Source: Nematopogon swammerdamellus | Taxonomy: Eukaryota > Arthropoda > Insecta > Lepidoptera > Adelidae | Reading direction: 5' to 3' | NCBI GenBank assembly: GCA_946902875.1 | Contig: OX336343.1 | Location: 1,340,754 to 1,404,753, forward strand | Length of the DNA: 64,000 nucleotides | Shown here: in pieces, positions 32,700 through 42,803 of the stretch | Layout of the letters: every line of letters starts with the position of its first letter | How positions within the stretch are numbered: position 1 is the stretch's first letter | Notes under the pieces: model-generated | The model's database searches: none | Told to the model about the DNA's origin: nothing | Seen by the model: the letters and a program-made list of their open reading frames with translations, nothing else | Program-made: the position numbers and the translations under genes

Positions 32700-34326
32700 A
32701 AAATTTATATATCTGTTGCCCGCGGCTTCGCTCGCGTGAAATTCGTATTTCAAAAAAAGAAAGTAAGTAACTGAAGGGGGGCCCGAAGGCGGATCTGCGC
32801 TCACGTAAACGATATTCTTTCTCGATGATAGTAACTAAGGGCGAGGCGGAAGGCGGAGCTGAGTTCAGGAAGAAGAAAAGCATTCTTGAAGAAAGTAAGT
32901 AACTAAGGGCGAGGTCGAAGGCCGAGCTCTATTCTGGAAGACCATAAACCTTCTCGAAGAAAGTAAGTAACTATGGGCGAGGCCGCAGGCCGAGCTGCGT
33001 TCAGGAAGAAGCTAAACTATCTTGAAGAAAGTAAGTAACTAAGGCGACGCCGAAGGCTGAGCTACGTTCGAATAATTGAAAAACCATCTCGAAGAAAGCA
33101 AGCAACTAAGGGCGAAGCCGAAGGCCGAGCTGCGTTCAGAAAGAAGCTAAACCATCTTGAAGAAAGTAAGTAACTAAGGCGAGGCCGAAGGCCGTGCTCT
33201 ATTCGGGAAGACCATAAAACATCTTGAAGAAAGCAAGTAACTAAGGGCGAGGCCGTAGGCCGAGCTGCGTTGAGGAAGAAGGTAAACATTTTTGAAGAAA
33301 GTAAGTAACTAAGGCGAGGCCGAAGGCCGAGCTACGTTCTGACAAATGATAAACCATCTCGAAGAAAGCAAGTAACTAAGGGCGAGGCCGAAGGCCGAGC
33401 TGCGTTCAGGAAGAAGCTAAACCATCTCGAATAAAGTTAATTAACATTAAGATTGAGTTAATTTAATTTAAATTTTATTATAAAGTCCACGCTTCTGACG
33501 GCAAATATACCGTGCATCCTAGAACCTCGCGGTTATTCCCGGCTGGATGGCAAGAGGCCCGATGCTATCACCTTAGTGCCATGGAATAAGGGTAGTTCTT
33601 TGATGTGGGACGCCACTTGTGTTCTCACATTGGCTCCAAGTCACGTTAGGACATCTTCAAGAGAGGCTGGCGCGGCCGAGGCTGGGGCGGAGAGCCTCAA
33701 ACGCATCAAATATAGAAATATAATTCAATATTTCGAATTTGTTGCGTTTGCGGTTGAAACCCTCGGTCCGTGGAGCAGTGAAGCCAAAAGAGGCTTGGGC
33801 CTCTGCTGGTTGACGCAACCGGTGTCCCGCCATCAAGGGCTTATGTACTTCATTCAAAGGGTAAGCCTTGCCATCCAGCGGTGTAATGCCGCAAGTGCTC
33901 TAAGAACATTTGAAAATGCCCGTTTTGATAGTTATTTTAATGTTTGCTAGCTAGGTTTTAATCCTTTAGTTATTAATATTACTTTTTTATTTTTATGAAA
34001 TAAATAGATTGAGTAAACGTTATTATATTCTATAGAAGAAAGGAAGTCTTTAAGGGCGAGGGCCGAAGGCGGAAGAGGGTTTTTGGTTTCCCTGACCGCA
34101 GCTCGGCCTTCGGCCTCGCACTTAGTTCCTTCCTTTCTTCCGGAAGGTTTATCGTCTTCCTGAACGCAGCTCGGCCTTCGGCCTCGCCCTTAGTTAGTTA
34201 CTTTCCTTGAGGAGGTTTATCGATTACCTGAACGCAGCTTGGCCTTCGGCCTCGCCCTTAGTTACTTACATTCTTCTTTGGAATACGAATTTCACGCGAG
34301 CGAAGCCGCGGGCAACAGCTAGTCTA
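32700..34326. repeat. 1.6-kb inverted structure with about 80-bp tandem repeats and Helitron-like ends
   Basis: The outer ends are mirror images: 'gttgcccgcggcttcgctcg' (about 32716) and 'cgagcgaagccgcgggcaac' (about 34300), followed by 'agctagt'. Left arm 32750-33440: about 8 tandem units of 'gaagaaagtaagtaactaag' + 'ggcgaggccgaaggccgagc' + 'tgcgttcaggaagaagctaa'. Right arm 34030-34270: the same units inverted. A truncated retrotransposon occupies the middle. Units carry the palindrome GGCCGAAGGCC-like core. Confidence 0.75.
33484..34020 (+). pseudogene. 5'-truncated relative of the PHD-RT-nuclease retrotransposon
   Basis: The open frame from about 33490 to the stop at 33950 contains the nuclease-like core DGKRPDAITLVPW and SSLMWDATC, followed by VETLGPWSSEAK and FIQRVSLAIQRCNAAS. 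These parallel the C-terminus of the element at 58272-59720. A 3' UTR with 'atgaaataaatag' closes it. Only about the last 155 residues survive, uninterrupted. Truncation at the 5' side only fits retrotransposition. Confidence 0.75.
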
Positions 34327-34769
34327 TAATAAAACTCTGTGCATATCGGTTGCACATGCCAGTCGACCATCCCTAATCGAACGGCAACCGCTAGAACAGA
34401 TGGCGGCTAGCGACTGTGCATTACGTATCGTGTGTGTCCTTCTAATCTCGATGTATCGTGGCTGGTGGCGTGGTGTGGCCGAAAGGCGTTACGATCAATT
34501 CTCACTGCATCGCTGATCGTATCAATATTTATAATAAAAAAAACCTACAAGCAGCTGTATCAGCCGCCATCTTGCTTTCTGCATTTTCTTGCGTTGCTGG
34601 CTGATGCGAGGTCCGACGCGGCCCGCGAGCACTCTGCAATACTGCACTCCGCGCACGACATCATCGCACCGTGCACGCGGAACGTTGTTGCTTTATTTCT
34701 GCAATTAAATATATCGATAAAATTGAGTAACTCACTATTAATAAAATTCTGCGAGTGCAAATTGAAGTT

Positions 34770-35310
34770 ACAGTGTTAAAATATGGTCAACGTGTGAGTG
34801 GTACGGTCGAGTGAGCGGTGCGTGTGCGCATACATACGGCGCGGCGGTGAAAGATGATGGAGGGACTGTACGATGCAATGCGCACCTTGAACAGGAAGAC
34901 TCTGAAGAGGAAACCGAAGGTAGAGTGTTTTCATTTAACGAAGGCACGAGGGGTATGAGGCCCCATTCGGAAATAGACCAAAGCGTTTGTTCGAGATCAG
35001 ACACAAGTCTTCGCCTCTTTTCATCCACAACATCCCGTCTGGCTGAAGGGTGACTGGTATAGGAGCCATGTGCTGTACTGTCATCCGCATAACAATGTAT
35101 GTTGCCGAGTGGCAGAAGAAACAGTGTGGGAGACAACACAGATCCCTGCGGTACGCCGGCATTCACTGACATGGCGTCCGACGAGCAACCGTCCACTAGG
35201 ACCTGAATGCTACGCCCATGTAGGAAGTCGGCGACCCAGTCGCAGAGGCCAAAAGGAAGTCCGTACGCCGGAAGCTTGCCCAGAAGCGATTTGTGCCAAA
35301 CCACCACACC
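34770..35310 (-). pseudogene. CR1/Jockey-like LINE reverse-transcriptase core fragment
   Basis: The minus frame from 35307 reads HKSLLGKLPAYGLPFGLCDW, VNAGVPQGSVLSPTLFLL and IHCYADDSTAHGSY, i.e. RT motifs B and C (YADD) with a short deletion between them. It then drifts out of frame. Both ends of the ORF are missing. 34327-34770 upstream has no recognised content. Confidence 0.8.
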
Positions 35311-35328
35311 ACTTCCTACCTCATACCC

Positions 35329-35389
35329 GAGTCGTTCCCTACTGAAGTCTCACACCACTGGTGTGAGACTTCAGTAGGGCACGACTCGG
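35329..35389. repeat. Perfect-looking 60-bp hairpin
   Basis: The left arm 'gtcgttccctactgaagtct' + 'cacacca' and its inverse (tggtgtgagacttcagtagg, then gcacgac) differ only at one or two positions and leave almost no loop. Part of the left arm recurs at about 35450. 35390-35587 is otherwise featureless. Confidence 0.6.
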
Positions 35390-35587
35390 TTCGACGGAGC
35401 GATGCGGAGACGTGTAGAACGTGTGTACCGACCGGGCACCGAGTTCGTTCTCTACTGAGCTCCGCGCGGTCGCCTCTCGCACCACTTCCTACCTCGTACC
35501 CCTCGGGCCTTGGTAAAATGAAAACACTCTAGCTACTTCGTTGTCGATCATCCATTTGCCAGCAATGACAACACCTCGGTGTCCTTT

Positions 35588-35725
35588 GTTAGCCTCCGTA
35601 GCTCAGTGGTGCGGTCGGTCGACTTTTATTAAGCACACCTGGAGCGCGGTCAGTACTTGGATGGGTGACCGCTCGAGCGTTGGAGGGCTGACCGTGTGGT
35701 TCGAACTCGTGTCCACCTGCGCGAT
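35588..35725 (+). mobile_element. SINE S1 head only (tRNA-like + 5S-like)
   Basis: It runs from 'agcctccgtagctcagtggt' through 'attaagcacacctggagcgc' and 'ggtcagtacttggatgggtg' to 'gttcgaactc'. The body and tail are absent, so this is a solo head. Confidence 0.75.
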
Positions 35726-35820
35726 ACTTGTTCTATGAAAATGACGACTTGTTACATTTTTTCTCATTTTACTCCCGCAGCGACGCTAAAGAAGCTTCGC
35801 TTCAAACATTATACATCGAA

Positions 35821-36650
35821 CTAGCTTTTGCCCACGGCTTCGCTCGCGGTAGACTCGGTTTAATAGCAAATCCGATTGAAACGAAAATATGATAATAAAC
35901 TGTTCTCTAAATAATTCTCTCTCTCTCTCTCTCCGGTCCATACTATACTTTCTTTGATACTGCTCAGCCCTAAAGCTATTCAGCATGATGCAGTGAGCCT
36001 CAAGAGCTACTCTTTCCATTGTTGTAAACCGCATCAAATTCTGTTCAGTGGTTCCGGACTTCACCTCAAACATACAGACAGACAGACGTTCCCTTTTATA
36101 AGAAGTAGAGATTGAAGTCTCGCTTCGTCAGTTCTCGCCTGCTGGCTGCAGGCAGACCTGGCGTCCGTCTCCAATTATTCCAACCTGTCTCATTTAATTT
36201 AACTCCCAACGCATAGCGCCCCTTACTAGGTGGTAGGCTCAAATTGTAGCCGACTGGGTTGGTACCACCGTACTGGATGTAAGATGGCCGCATAGCAGCC
36301 TCGGTTGTGTTCTCCTCTAGCCCAGTATAGCCAGCAATCCAGGGAAGTCTCCGGTATGGCCCCTACCTTCTCGGAGCTGATATTGGCTGGTCGGAGCATG
36401 CGCTTTGGCCCCTCAGACTCAGCCACTCATACGGAATTACATAAAAAAACACAGAACAACGATCGGGCCAGACTGGCCTGGTTCAATGCTCCTTGATACA
36501 GACAGACAGACGTTCCCTTTTATAAGAAGTAGAGATTGAAGTCTCGCTTCTTCAGTTCTCGCCTGCTGACTGCAGGCAGACCTGGCGTCCGTCTCCAATT
36601 ATTCCACCTGTCTCATTTAACTCCCAACGCAGCGCATCTGACCGGCATGT
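35821..36650. repeat. Antisense Helitron end, 140-bp direct duplication and S2 SINE
   Basis: 35821-36115 starts with the inverse Helitron terminus 'aactagcttttgcccacggc' and has (CT)n at 35923-35938. Sequence 36067-36212 ('acgttcccttttataagaag ... tttaactcccaacgca') is repeated at 36498-36637, flanking the 5'-truncated + strand S2 SINE at 36215-36449. Confidence 0.65.
36215..36449 (+). mobile_element. SINE S2, 5'-truncated
   Basis: It runs from 'ccccttactaggtggtaggc' through 'ccgtactggatgtaagatgg' to 'acggaattacataaaaaaac'. Confidence 0.8.
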
Positions 36651-37034
36651 CAGCCTCGATAGCTCAGTGGTGCAGACAGTCGACTGTTGCTATTTATTGT
36701 TAAGCAACGCTGGGCGCGGTCAGTACTTGGATGGGTGACCGCTCGACCGTTGGAGGCTGACCTTGGTTCGGATTTCACGTAAAACTGTAGGTCCCTTCCC
36801 TTCTTACCTGACTAGGTGGTAGGGTTCAACCCGCCCGGGTTGGTACCACCGCACTGAATGAAACCTCGGCCGAAACGGCTATGTAAATAGTTTGTGTTTT
36901 CCGTCCAGTTCAGTGTAGCCGGCACGACCGAAGGGAAGCACTGACATGGCACCTAGTTAACCAAGGTGTTATGGGCTGACATCACGGATGTTGCAGGTGA
37001 TGTAGCCAACCGAGTCAGTTTCCATAAAAAAAAA
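36651..37034 (+). mobile_element. SINE S1, reference full-length copy next to a myosin exon
   Basis: In order: the tRNA-like A-box region 'gcctcgatagctcagtggtg'; a short linker; 5S-rRNA-like 'gttaagcaacgctgggcgcg' and 'gtcagtacttggatgggtga' (matching the internal control region of insect 5S rRNA as I recall it); 'ccgtaaaac'-type joint; 'aggtggtagggttcaacccg'; 'gcactgaatgaaacctcggc'; the LINE-like tail 'cggatgttgcaggtgatgta'; A tail. It ends about 12 bp before the acceptor of the exon at 37047. Confidence 0.85.
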
Positions 37035-37046
37035 TGTTATTTGCAG

Positions 37047-37282
37047 GTGCAACCGAAGCCCACAACGAACGGCGTGTCACGCGAGCGCGAGGAGCGCGCG
37101 CCGCCCGAACCGGCGGCGGAGCCCCGCGCGAGCGCGCGTCCCCTCGCGCAGCCCCCGGCGTCCCCTCCCCCCGCGCACCACCCACCGGCCAACGGGCACG
37201 TCGCGCGCGGCACACCGCCACCGCACGACGGCAGGCATCCGCTGCTACAGTTCGCCGTCGACCACTTCCGCCAGAGTCCTGA
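37047..37282 (+). CDS. Myosin XV-type gene, exon encoding Pro-rich linker and start of MyTH4
   Basis: The acceptor is 'tgttatttgcag' at 37035-37046 and the donor 'gtgagt' at 37283. It enters in phase 0 and leaves with two bases of a codon. The frame gives a low-complexity Pro/Ala/Arg-rich linker (about 60 residues), then HPLLQFAVDHFRQSPE, the conserved entry of a MyTH4 domain as in Drosophila Myo10A/human MYO15A. MyTH4-FERM tails bind microtubules, integrins or actin-bundle cargo. The motor domain must lie further 5'. All three + frames are open because of high GC; the MyTH4 match decides. Flanks are unusual: a SINE ends about 12 bp upstream and a MITE starts about 12 bp downstream. Confidence 0.85.
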
Positions 37283-37294
37283 GTGAGTAGCTAA

Positions 37295-37762
37295 TGTTTC
37301 AGGATAGGGTTTCGTAACTTCAGGGTTCGAAAGGGGTCCATATTTGAAAAACGAAAAGCTCTGAAACTTTTTCCCAGATTCGGTCATTTTATAGTACTTT
37401 TTGGTGAAAATCGTTTAATCGAGATTTGGTGGACAGTTAACATCCGCCTTTATTAAATAAAAATAAAATGACTAAATTGCAATTTTTAACTAGTAGAATT
37501 GAACTGCATATAGGTAAATTCCAAACACTTCAATATCAAAGACATTAAAAAAAAGGGGACTAGACATTGCACTCCCTAGACCTAGGCAGCACCTCCCCAT
37601 ACTCAATGTCCATCGAGTTTTTATTGCAATTTTCAAGTTTTTTTGCAAATTTCATGAAAAAAATAATACGGAATTTCGATTAGAGTGATAAGGATTTTTT
37701 TCTTCTAATAATGAGTACCTACTTTCTATTCCTGAAGTTTTTCAAGCCTATCCTGAAACAAC
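37295..37762. mobile_element. MITE M1 immediately downstream of the exon donor
   Basis: It holds 'tgtttcaggatagggtttcg ... gggttcgaaaggggtccata ... gagatttggtggacagttaa ... ttcaagcctatcctgaaaca'. The left terminus is slightly shortened compared with 17354-17820. Confidence 0.75.
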
Positions 37763-38171
37763 TTTGAAATTAGAATTACATGGCGCAGAGAGCAAGCAAA
37801 ACTATGTGTCTGAAAAAAAAGCGATATTTTGCACTAATCACAAAGTAACACTTTGAAGAGTAGAGTGTGATCGATAGATGGATGAACGTGGGCAGTGGCG
37901 GTGCTAGACCAAATGCAGACGTCAGCGACATTAGCTTTGAGAGGCCTCTTTCATTTCCCAGTCAGAAAGAAAACGATAAATAGAATGAGACTGATGTATG
38001 AGTACATGAGTTGTATTGCTAATCAAATGTTGACAAAAATTACATGAACAATCACAAATTAAAATAAATAACCCAGCAAGCAATAGCCCAAAGTGTGCGA
38101 CCATAGTTTGAAAAGAATTTTTGGGATCGCGCGATCCCAAAGGGAGTCAGCTAGGGTAAACGAATTTTCGA

Positions 38172-38462
38172 ATCCCCCGCCAGGTGGGAAGACGACATCA
38201 AATACTTTGCTGGAAACCAGGTCTGATCAATAGATCTAACGAATTGCCATATTTTAGTATATAAAATGTATGAAATTTTTGACCAAAGGTTCTGGCATTT
38301 GATCAAAGAAGTATTTTGAGCCTTTTCGAGTAAACTAGAGAATCTGTATGGAAAAACACAAATTATTATCTATACTAAAATATGACAATTTGTTAAATCT
38401 ATTGATCAAACCTGGTTTCCAGATGAGTACTTTATGTCGTCTTCCCAACTGGGGGGTGATCT
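38172..38462. repeat. Foldback element, about 85-bp inverted arms
   Basis: The left arm 'gtgggaagacgacatcaaat ... ctggaaaccaggtctgatca' + 'atagatctaacgaattgcca' is inverted at 38380-38462 ('aaatctattgatcaaacctg ... atgtcgtcttcccaac'). The central 100 bp is AT-rich. 37763-38171 and 38463-39139 on either side hold no supported gene. Confidence 0.7.
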
Positions 38463-39139
38463 TCCCACGTTTTTCTGTCCACGTCCACCACAGTGTCCTC
38501 TAACGGCCGTAGTCCCTTCGGCTGACATGCCCGGCCCACTACCACTTAAGCTTAATCACCCGGTGTTCAATATCGCCTACTTCGTGCACCGGCGGATTGC
38601 CTCGTTACGCACCATATCGCGTTGCCATATTCCCAGCGTGACTGGCTCCGTTGCTCGCGGGGCAACTTTCAACCTTTGGACAACAGCGACCGTCCAAGTC
38701 CAAGGAAGGAAGAGGAAGACTAAACAACGGAGATCGTTGATAAATCAACGGCAGTAAACCTAATAATGATGATGGACCGAAAGCACTTCCGTCCGACTTA
38801 GATTATTTCTCATAATTTCGCTCGCAGTGCATTACCCGGCGCCCGCGCAGCTTACACAATGCCCCTAGCAGCGTCTAATTAAATTAATTTCCCCAAAATG
38901 GCGGCCACTACTGTTTGACCATTGTGACGCAACGATCTGATATGCATCGAGATAGTAAGATAATGTGTGAATATATGAGTACAGTACACCATGCTGTCTA
39001 AGTGTCTACAGTAGAAAAATTTAGAGTTTTACCAGAGAGCGTTTATGTAATGAATAGCATTTGCCCAGGGCTCGGCTCGCGGAATTGTGGGTGGGTTATG
39101 CTTAGGAGAGTGAGGTTAGGAATTCGCGTATGACGCTAG

Positions 39140-40240
39140 AAAAATCGGTCAAGTGCAAGTTTTACGCGCGCGCCGCGCACGGAGGGTTCCGTAGTTCCGC
39201 TATACTAACTGTACCTGTCAAATACATATTCGTCTATATTTTATCTTTCACCCTTTGAGTGCGAACAGCCACATTATGGCCGCGAGTCTATGTCATACTA
39301 AATAATTTATTGTAACGTGCAACATCCTTCTTAACTCTTCTAACGAATGTCTAGTTATTCGTGAAAGAGTAGGCTACCTAAAAATACACACTTCTATGTG
39401 CTTGTCCTGTCAAAATAATTTTTACAAGCGATCTTCAGTCGGTCTCTTCGCGTTCGCGGACGGTGACGTGTGCGCCTCGTGTTTTTAGTCGGTTTTTGTG
39501 GATTTTGTGGTGTTTTCTTTGTGAAAAACGATGGAAGGGTAAGTAATCTTCATTTACAATAGTTTCTCGGCGCTGAGGAACGATTTATTCGTAAAGTATC
39601 GTAATTTTGGTAACCCCCTAGGCAAAAACCGTTCCGAAAATTCTTGATTTTTTTAAACCAGTTTAATAATGATAGTATTAAACACATTACCAATGAAATT
39701 ATAGAAAATTTAATGTACATTTGGAAAATAAAACTTTTTCATATACGTTTAAAAGAAAAAAGTCTAGAAATATCGCCAAAAACGGAGAGACCACCCGATT
39801 TTGGCCAAAATTATTTTGCCCAAAATGGCGTGTCGCACTTATGGGTTGACAGCTAAACTGGTTGTTCGCACTCAAAGGGTGCAAAATATAAATACCTGTG
39901 GCGCCACCTACACGACCGACGGGAAGCACTGACATGGCGCCTAGTTCACCCGGTGTTATGGGCTGACATCACGGATGTTTTAGGTGATGTAGCCAACCGT
40001 GTAAGTATCCATAAAAAAAAAGTCTATTATTCAGTAGCGTGAATATGTACTTTTTTTATGGATCGATTCTTAGCACTTTTCTTGGATGGGACCACCAAAA
40101 TGTTTAAATTTTGGTTTTTTCATTATTATTTGTTGGCACATCCGCCATTATAACACATATTCTCTGAAAATTTCAACCGGCTAACTATTACGGTTCAAAC
40201 TATACAGCCCTCGGATTAACGGACAGACAGACAGTTTTCG
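39140..40240 (-). repeat. Antisense R1 copy split by about 800 bp including an S1 tail
   Basis: 39145-39225 carries 'aatcggtcaagtgcaagttt' and 'gagggttccgta' (R1 3' end, inverted). 40025-40235 resumes with 'attcagtagcgtgaatatgt', 'aaccggctaactattacggt', 'acagccctcgg' and the GACA run. The insert holds unassigned sequence (39226-39900) and an S1 3' end (39905-40021). Confidence 0.55.
39905..40021 (+). mobile_element. SINE S1 tail fragment
   Basis: It runs from 'cacgaccgacgggaagcact' to 'gtgtaagtatccataaaaaa'. Confidence 0.7.
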
Positions 40241-40384
40241 TTCGCTGATCAGCCCTTTTGAGATATTATGTCTTATTATTATTTCCTTTATTTTCACGTT
40301 TTTTGTACAAGTACATATTTATATTAATTTTATATAATTATAAAATAAAATATCTATACAAAATTAACACAAACAGAGAAAAAC

Positions 40385-40760
40385 AAAAAACGGTATACTC
40401 GCCGGCGGCGGGAGGCGGACCTCCAAGCACGCCGGCGGGGGCAGGCCGTGGTTACGGAGCTCTCCGAGACGACGCGAGACTAAGCTTCGAGCGGTAGGTG
40501 GTGGTACTAGACACGTAGGCCACCACCACCCCCATTTCGGAGAGCTCCGTATCCACCGGCTGCAGGGCGACGACACGCAGTCCTTTCATGGATCTTGATC
40601 CTCGTGCGTGCGCCGCCGTTGCGCACCGTACCGCCACGCCGGTAGCGGGGGCTGTAGTCAGAGCACGGAGCCCTGATAGCCCCAATTGTCTTATTATTAT
40701 TATGTCAACTAAGTACTCTGTTGAAGTTCCTACAATAAATAAATAAATATATCGTAATGT
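40385..40760 (-). pseudogene. Probable LINE C-terminal fragment with (ATT)n tail
   Basis: The minus frame 40685-40452 reads GLSGLRALTTAPATGVAVRC and ELSEMGVVVAYVSSTTTYRS, then stops. I recall similar peptides in lepidopteran LINE tails but cannot name the clade. It is GC-rich in contrast to its surroundings. The orientation of the (TTATT)n run at 40690-40745 relative to the frame is awkward for a 3' tail, so the direction is tentative. Confidence 0.35.
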
Positions 40761-41102
40761 ATATAGCCTCTAACCATCCCCGAGATATGACAGATTCTAT
40801 CTGTGAAAATTGTACGTAAATCAATTCAGACGTTTACGAGTTTACCCGATACAGACAGACAGAAGTTGCGTTTTATATTATTAGAAGAGAAGAGATGAGT
40901 ATCTCGCATCGGTCGGCATTAGCACAGAATACGTGCTGTCGAGTGGTTCCCAGACCTCCCGTCCTCCCGTCCGTCCCGCCCCCTCCTTGCCCCCGCCGCT
41001 ACAAGTGCCCCTCTTTGTTTATTAGTACTCCGTGGTGCTTCTAGGGCTGTCAACGCTTTAGGAATGCCTGTCTTTGGAATTAGTTTCCATTGTTTTTTAT
41101 GA

Positions 41103-41535
41103 CCGTGCGGGGCCGGTACTTAAAAAGAATAGCCCAACTGCATCTCTCCCCGTGCATTTCGTAAAAGGCGACTAAGGGATACAAGACAAAGGAAGGGGTA
41201 AGATGCCGTGCTAAAGGGCGACAGGGTAGCCACCTCTCACCTTGGCACGGTCCTTATACCGATTCATGTGGGCATGCGGGTCTTCGTGCCATATTTGTTG
41301 CATGATAGTTAGATATCTTATCCGAATACTTTGCGAAACGTGGCGGTCGGTGTTGTGCTGTAATTGACCAGAGTTATGCAGCACAACACCGATTACTCTG
41401 ATGGTCTGGATACAGCGTGTGGTGTGTATGTATGTTTTTTATGAAACTAAACACGCTCGGCTACATCACCTACTACACCCGTAACGTCAGCCTTTCGCAC
41501 TTTGGTGCACTAACTAGGTGCCATGGCAGTGCTTC
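41103..41535 (-). repeat. Inverse R5 copy and degraded S1 tail
   Basis: 41103-41400 is the full inverse of 14270-14578. 41436-41535 ('tatgaaactaaacacgctcg', 'ctacatcacctactacaccc') is a degenerate antisense S1 3' end. 40760-41100 is C-rich and AT-rich mixed sequence with no feature. Confidence 0.55.
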
Positions 41536-41699
41536 TTGTGTCGATGCTGCAGGTGTTTGGAAAGACTTCGACGCATGTTGAGATTCAGTTCGGAATTCGG
41601 AATGAGACGGTTGGCTGTTCGCTTCATGTTCGTTTCATGATCAGTTTCTTCCCGCGAGTCAATATTTGTTACAATCCTTCCTTCCTGCGTGTGCTTATT

Positions 41700-42683
41700 C
41701 GCTAGCCATGAAGACTATTCTGATTTCGCTGACGTCAGCGTTGACGTGAGAGTAGAGAAGAAGATAGAGAGTTGAGAAGAGAAAAGTTCTTGTATTTTGT
41801 TTCTTGTAAGAGCAAGAACCCGAATACGGCCGCCGATCGTTGTTCTGTGTGCGCGTCCTTTCGGAAAGTTTTCAGTATGAAAGAATGTGTGATTCGAAAA
41901 AATGACTGATCGAGCGTTGTACGCGCGGCCCTGCTGCGTGTGCGCCGTTCCGGAACGCATCGTCGTCGCCGGCGCGTCAGGGTTCACTTCAGTGCGCTCC
42001 CGGTCGCCCAGGCGAGCCGTCCGTCCGTCCGCCAGCCAGCAGCGTCGCGATGCGCTGCGTGCACCTGCTTCGCAGTCTGCTGCGTCGCATGCAAGTATCA
42101 GCACAATTTCTCCGCATTTCTCGACGGCGCACGCGCGTGAAAATCGCGATGTCGTCGTCGACGCGACCGCGGCGGAGCCGACTCGCTGACTGTCGCAGAC
42201 TAGTACATATTGTACCACCCGCGAGCAACGTTCGAGCACTGCATTCTTAATTCAAAAATTGTGTGAACGATGACGACCGTAATATCGGAATAGTGACAGC
42301 TCTGATTCAGTGAGACTGCGGCGACACGTGGTTATATTCTCTTTGGGCGACACGTAATACCCGCTGGCGCAGTCGTGAGGGCAGCAGCGCTCAAAATTTT
42401 GCATTATTACGTCTCGTCTCGTCCAATTTTGGGTATTCAGATTGGTGCGCTCGGGTCAGTGGCGGGTGAATATTGTACCACCCGCGAGCAACGTTCGAGC
42501 ACTGCATTCTCAATTCAAAAATTGTGTGAACGATGACGACCGTAATATCGGAATAGTGACAGCTCTCATGCAGTGAGGTTGCGGCGACACGTAATACCCG
42601 CTCTGGCGCAGCCGTGAGAGCAGCGGCGCTCAAAATTTTGCATTATTACGTCGTCTCGTCCAATTTTGGGTATTCAGATTGGT
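41700..42683. repeat. GC-rich block followed by a tandem duplication
   Basis: 41880-42200 is CpG-rich with open frames in several registers and no recognisable protein. Two tandem copies follow: 42205-42468 and 42469-42683. Both begin 'attgtaccacccgcgagcaa' and end 'caattttgggtattcagatt'; the second lacks about 50 bp. It might be an LTR or promoter-like remnant. No TG..CA ends are proven. Confidence 0.5.
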
Positions 42684-42803
42684 ATGCAAAGTTATTCTAA
42701 TGTTATTAGCCCAGATAGCTTCCGTAATACTTTCGCGCGGCGCGTATCAGTCGGCGGGGTCGAAGCGTGAGCGGCGGTCGTGCGTCGGATCCTCGCTGCG
42801 CAG

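Noticed and set aside
35588..35725. A 5S rRNA gene
   Set aside because: Only the internal control-like segment matches; the ends and stems of 5S rRNA are missing and it sits in a SINE head.
1..37046. Myosin motor-domain exons upstream
   Set aside because: Looked for P-loop (GESGAGKT), switch and IQ-like motifs in the open frames; none seen, so no upstream exons are called.
37015..37387. Minus-strand ORFs of 68 and 116 codons over the myosin exon
   Set aside because: Shadows of the GC-rich plus-strand exon with clear MyTH4 sequence and splice sites.
41715..42250. 174-codon minus-strand ORF and two plus-strand ORFs
   Set aside because: CpG-rich composition keeps several frames open; no domain, low-complexity Arg/Ala/Ser, overlapping frames on both strands.
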